A stretch of 64,000 nucleotides of DNA from Anseranas semipalmata (Eukaryota > Chordata > Aves > Anseriformes > Anseranatidae): the NCBI GenBank assembly GCA_013399115.1, contig VXAA01004024.1, positions 1-64,000 of the forward strand. Reading direction: 5' to 3'. The position numbers and the translations under genes were made by a program. How positions within the stretch are numbered: position 1 is the stretch's first letter; each line of letters starts with the position of its first letter. This document shows positions 62,301 to 64,000 of this stretch, in pieces. Below the pieces are notes generated by a model, which worked only from the letters and a program-made list of their open reading frames with translations, ran no database searches and was not told where the DNA came from.

Positions 62301-62890
62301 ACCATACAATTGAAGATATATTGCTTCCAGACTCAAGCTGACTTCTGTAAAGTCAGCTCTGTCCACAGCCTGCACTAAACTATGCAGTCTTCTCATTTCG
62401 GTATGTGCACACCATGTGTGGGCATGGTTAGAAATAATAGACCCTGAGACCAGGGGGAATTCCATTAAAGAAGAAAATAAGGCAGAAGGCCTGATATCTG
62501 AGATGAAGACGAGTCAAAATGTGACAGAGGTGAAGCAAGCCTTTTAACAATAATAAAAGTAATTTTTATTGATGTTGGGCTACTTACAAAGGTTGTACAG
62601 AACAAGCACAGAGAATAGCATGTAGTGCAACTCATTTTTAGAGCTGAATGCCTTGAGTGAGAGAATACAGATTGCATGTAGTTAGTTCCTAAACACAGGA
62701 CTGCTTAGAGGCTTTTAGAGTCTGGATATCATATTAAGTCAGTTGGGATATAGGAAGCTGCAATTTTGTGTGTTGCTACTGTTTTCCAAATTTTGTTAGT
62801 AGATATTTTTATTTGGTTGATCATTTGTTCATTCTTAATTTTTTTGCAATTATTTTAGGTTCCAGAATGAGAGATCATCAAACTCCAAGG
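49958..62890 (+). CDS. CD47: CD47 (integrin-associated protein), exons 2-8, partial
   Basis: CD47 is a five-helix membrane protein with one extracellular IgV domain. It binds SIRP-alpha on phagocytes to inhibit engulfment, and binds thrombospondin-1 and integrins. Seven exons join in frame: 49958-50308 (IgV), 54773-54862, 58042-58143, 58954-59046, 59568-59663 and 61461-61553 (one helix each), and 62859-62890 (start of tail). The total is 857 coding bases. Exons up to the fifth helix are all phase 1 at both ends. The N-terminal SAQL, the Ig cysteines, the TELNREGE loop and the extra cysteines CNTT and ACPP match the family. Exon 1 (signal peptide) is missing, probably in the gap at 47,069-47,852. 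The remaining tail exon or exons are beyond 64,000. There is no sign of damage in the visible part. Confidence 0.97.
54773..54862 (+). CDS. CD47: CD47 exon 3: transmembrane helix 1
   Basis: The acceptor is TTTATTCTCTAG and the donor GTAAGT. It encodes RQFDLVE, then a hydrophobic run of about 22 residues ([19 protein letters not shown]). Confidence 0.93.
56104..56127. repeat. Poly-A run, 24 bases
   Basis: Twenty-four A in CD47 intron 3. Confidence 0.95.
58042..58143 (+). CDS. CD47: CD47 exon 4: transmembrane helix 2
   Basis: The acceptor is TTGTTTTTAAG and the donor CAAG/GTAAGT. It encodes a basic cytoplasmic loop (ENVRKKKNG) followed by the helix [19 protein letters not shown]. Confidence 0.93.
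58302..58745 (-). repeat. CR1 LINE fragment, antisense in CD47 intron 4
   Basis: The minus strand carries the end of the CR1 reverse-transcriptase frame, with the recognisable [20 protein letters not shown] block ending in a stop at about 58381. Further upstream, in another frame, is the [12 protein letters not shown] block. So the copy is frameshifted as well as 5'-truncated. The 3' UTR (TTGGACCAGATGATCTCCAG on the minus strand) ends at about 58302 near the CD47 exon 4 donor. Confidence 0.95.
58954..59046 (+). CDS. CD47: CD47 exon 5: transmembrane helix 3
   Basis: The acceptor is CTGTTTGCAG and the donor ATGG/GTGAGT. It encodes [10 protein letters not shown] then a helix with [16 protein letters not shown]. 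Confidence 0.93.
59568..59663 (+). CDS. CD47: CD47 exon 6: transmembrane helix 4
   Basis: The acceptor is CTCTTTTCCAG and the donor TCAG/GTAAGC. It encodes [19 protein letters not shown] and a helix ending [10 protein letters not shown], like human AVVGLSLCIA. Confidence 0.94.
61461..61553 (+). CDS. CD47: CD47 exon 7: transmembrane helix 5
   Basis: The acceptor is TTTCTTAACAG and the donor AGTT/GTAAGT. It starts with ACPP, whose Cys corresponds to the human residue that forms a disulfide with the IgV domain, then a helix including LLALVYVYT. Confidence 0.93.
62859..62890 (+). CDS. CD47: CD47 exon 8: start of cytoplasmic tail
   Basis: The 32-base exon has an AATTATTTTAG acceptor and an AGG/GTAAGC donor. 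It encodes [11 protein letters not shown], matching the position of human NQKTIQPPR, and ends in phase 0. In mammals the exons after this point are alternatively spliced to give different tail lengths. Confidence 0.85.
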
Positions 62891-64000
62891 GTAAGCTTAA
62901 AATTAATAAATTTGGGGTGACTAGATGGCTCAGGGGATTGTAGTGAGATACTGAGCCTTTCTTCACTAGTTCGAATTCAGACCAGGTTGGTAGCAAGCAA
63001 AAGTTATGGCTGTGTAACAGATGTCTAATGTTGAGTGAGTTGGTGGTGGTCTTCATTGTCCCTATTGAGTGCGTCTATAGTACTGTAATTGCCACCCTTA
63101 CCAAGTGTTGTGCTCAAATAGAGTTTAAAGGGCTGTCACAAAAAGTTGATGGATGTGAACAAAAGTTTGGTGTCTTTACAATGCACTCTTAGCCATAAAT
63201 TTATAAAGACCGTTGGTTAATGTTTTTTTTCATTAAGGTGAGTACAGAATAGTGTTTTTGTTTGTTTGTTTTTATATAGGTGGCTTATAACAAAGACTTA
63301 GTGTTTTTTTTTTCCTGTGGTCTTTTACACCAGAACCCTTTAATGTTTTCTTGAATTCCCAACTATACAAATGCTATAGCCTTGATCTTTTCTTCTTTTC
63401 TTACCTTCCTATACTGCCCTTTAATTTGATGAGACCAGAGTATCTGTCTTTAGGTCACACAGAACAAATAGAAAAGCACTTTATTTCTTTAAGAAGGTTT
63501 TTCACATGCTTTTTTCGTAATTCTAGAGTAATCATTCCTAAAACCATAATTTTCATAGACTTATGCAGTATTTCCTGGTGATCCATGAGTGTAAGCTGCC
63601 TGATTTCTGGAGTTTTGCAGAAGCAAGTAAAAAGGCACAAATGTAAAATACCAGTAGAACTTTGTAGCAGAGCAGCATGGCAAATACTAAGTCATCCCAT
63701 TTTCATGGATGCCAGTCATCATTTGGGACGCATTCTCAGGTCTCCTTTTCAGCCTATAGCCTGAGACCCAGCTGTTGAAGGTAGCTGGTTTCTAACAGTG
63801 GGACAGGGGAGCTGACAACAGAGAGAATTTTTTTATTATTATTATTATTCTTTGCTTTTTCTCCATTTTCATTTTAAGGAATAGTATTTCAGAGGATTGA
63901 TCCCTTACTTAGGGAAGGAATATAAGTACGTGGAGCTTTTAAAAAAATATATTAGAGAAAAAGAGGCAGTTCACAAAGCTCGTTACATTATTAATAATGA
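62891..64000 (+). other. CD47 intron 8 (to window end)
   Basis: No exon encoding the expected KAVEEPLN-like tail was found, so this is read as intron. It has an ATT repeat at 63832-63850. I see nothing else. Confidence 0.6.

Larger units (their letters stand above)
50309..62858 (+). other. CD47 introns 2-7
   Basis: Introns lie at 50309-54772, 54863-58041, 58144-58953, 59047-59567, 59664-61460 and 61554-62858. Content is AT-rich with an A run at 56104-56127, a GTTT repeat near 56805-56820 and the antisense CR1 in intron 4. I saw no additional exons. Confidence 0.75.

Noticed and set aside
63270..63320. Possible CD47 tail exon after TTTATATAG
   Set aside because: The following sequence (GTGGCTTATAACAAAGAC) does not resemble the conserved tail and has no convincing donor in phase.
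1..64000. tRNA genes, CRISPR arrays, bacterial operons or phage elements
   Set aside because: None seen; intron-split genes and CR1 repeats show this is vertebrate nuclear DNA.

Overview
The window is vertebrate genomic DNA, almost certainly avian. It has large intron-split genes with GT/AG junctions, CpG-island promoters, and CR1 LINE 3' ends, including the typical avian CR1 terminus in positions 1-208 and an antisense CR1 at about 58,300-58,745. The gene block and CR1 content fit a galliform-like bird, but the sequence alone does not fix the species. It is draft sequence: there is a 784-base N gap (47,069-47,852) and single Ns at 12,730 and 15,356.

Three protein-coding genes can be reconstructed exon by exon. 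On the minus strand (about 0.4-8.9 kb) lies HHLA2, a B7-family immune checkpoint ligand: signal peptide, IgV, IgC, second IgV-like domain, transmembrane exon and a probable cytoplasmic tail. On the plus strand (12.5-30.2 kb) lies a complete IFT57, an intraflagellar transport IFT-B subunit, with 11 exons and 413 residues. On the plus strand (about 47-63 kb and beyond the window) lies CD47, the SIRP-alpha ligand and thrombospondin receptor: its IgV exon, five one-helix transmembrane exons and the start of the cytoplasmic tail. CD47 exon 1 is not visible and probably lies in the N gap; its last exon or exons lie beyond position 64,000. The order HHLA2-IFT57-CD47 matches the block on human chromosome 3q13.

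Region by region: 1-305 CR1 repeats; 117-8,874 HHLA2; 8,875-12,000 intergenic; about 12,000-12,960 CpG island and IFT57 promoter, with three evenly spaced ATTGG boxes and two RFX X-box-like motifs; 12,513-30,214 IFT57; 30,215-46,950 a 17 kb intergenic stretch with no convincing gene but with possible old retroelement coding remnants and possible conserved non-coding elements; 46,950-47,950 GC-rich gap region with the inferred CD47 promoter; 49,958-62,890 CD47 exons; 62,891-64,000 CD47 intron.

HHLA2 and CD47 are both surface proteins that regulate immune cells and they flank a cilium gene, but nothing in the sequence shows that the three are co-regulated. I did not find a clearly new biological system. 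The most interesting points are the HHLA2 cytoplasmic tail, whose open frame runs into CR1 sequence, and the IFT57 promoter architecture.
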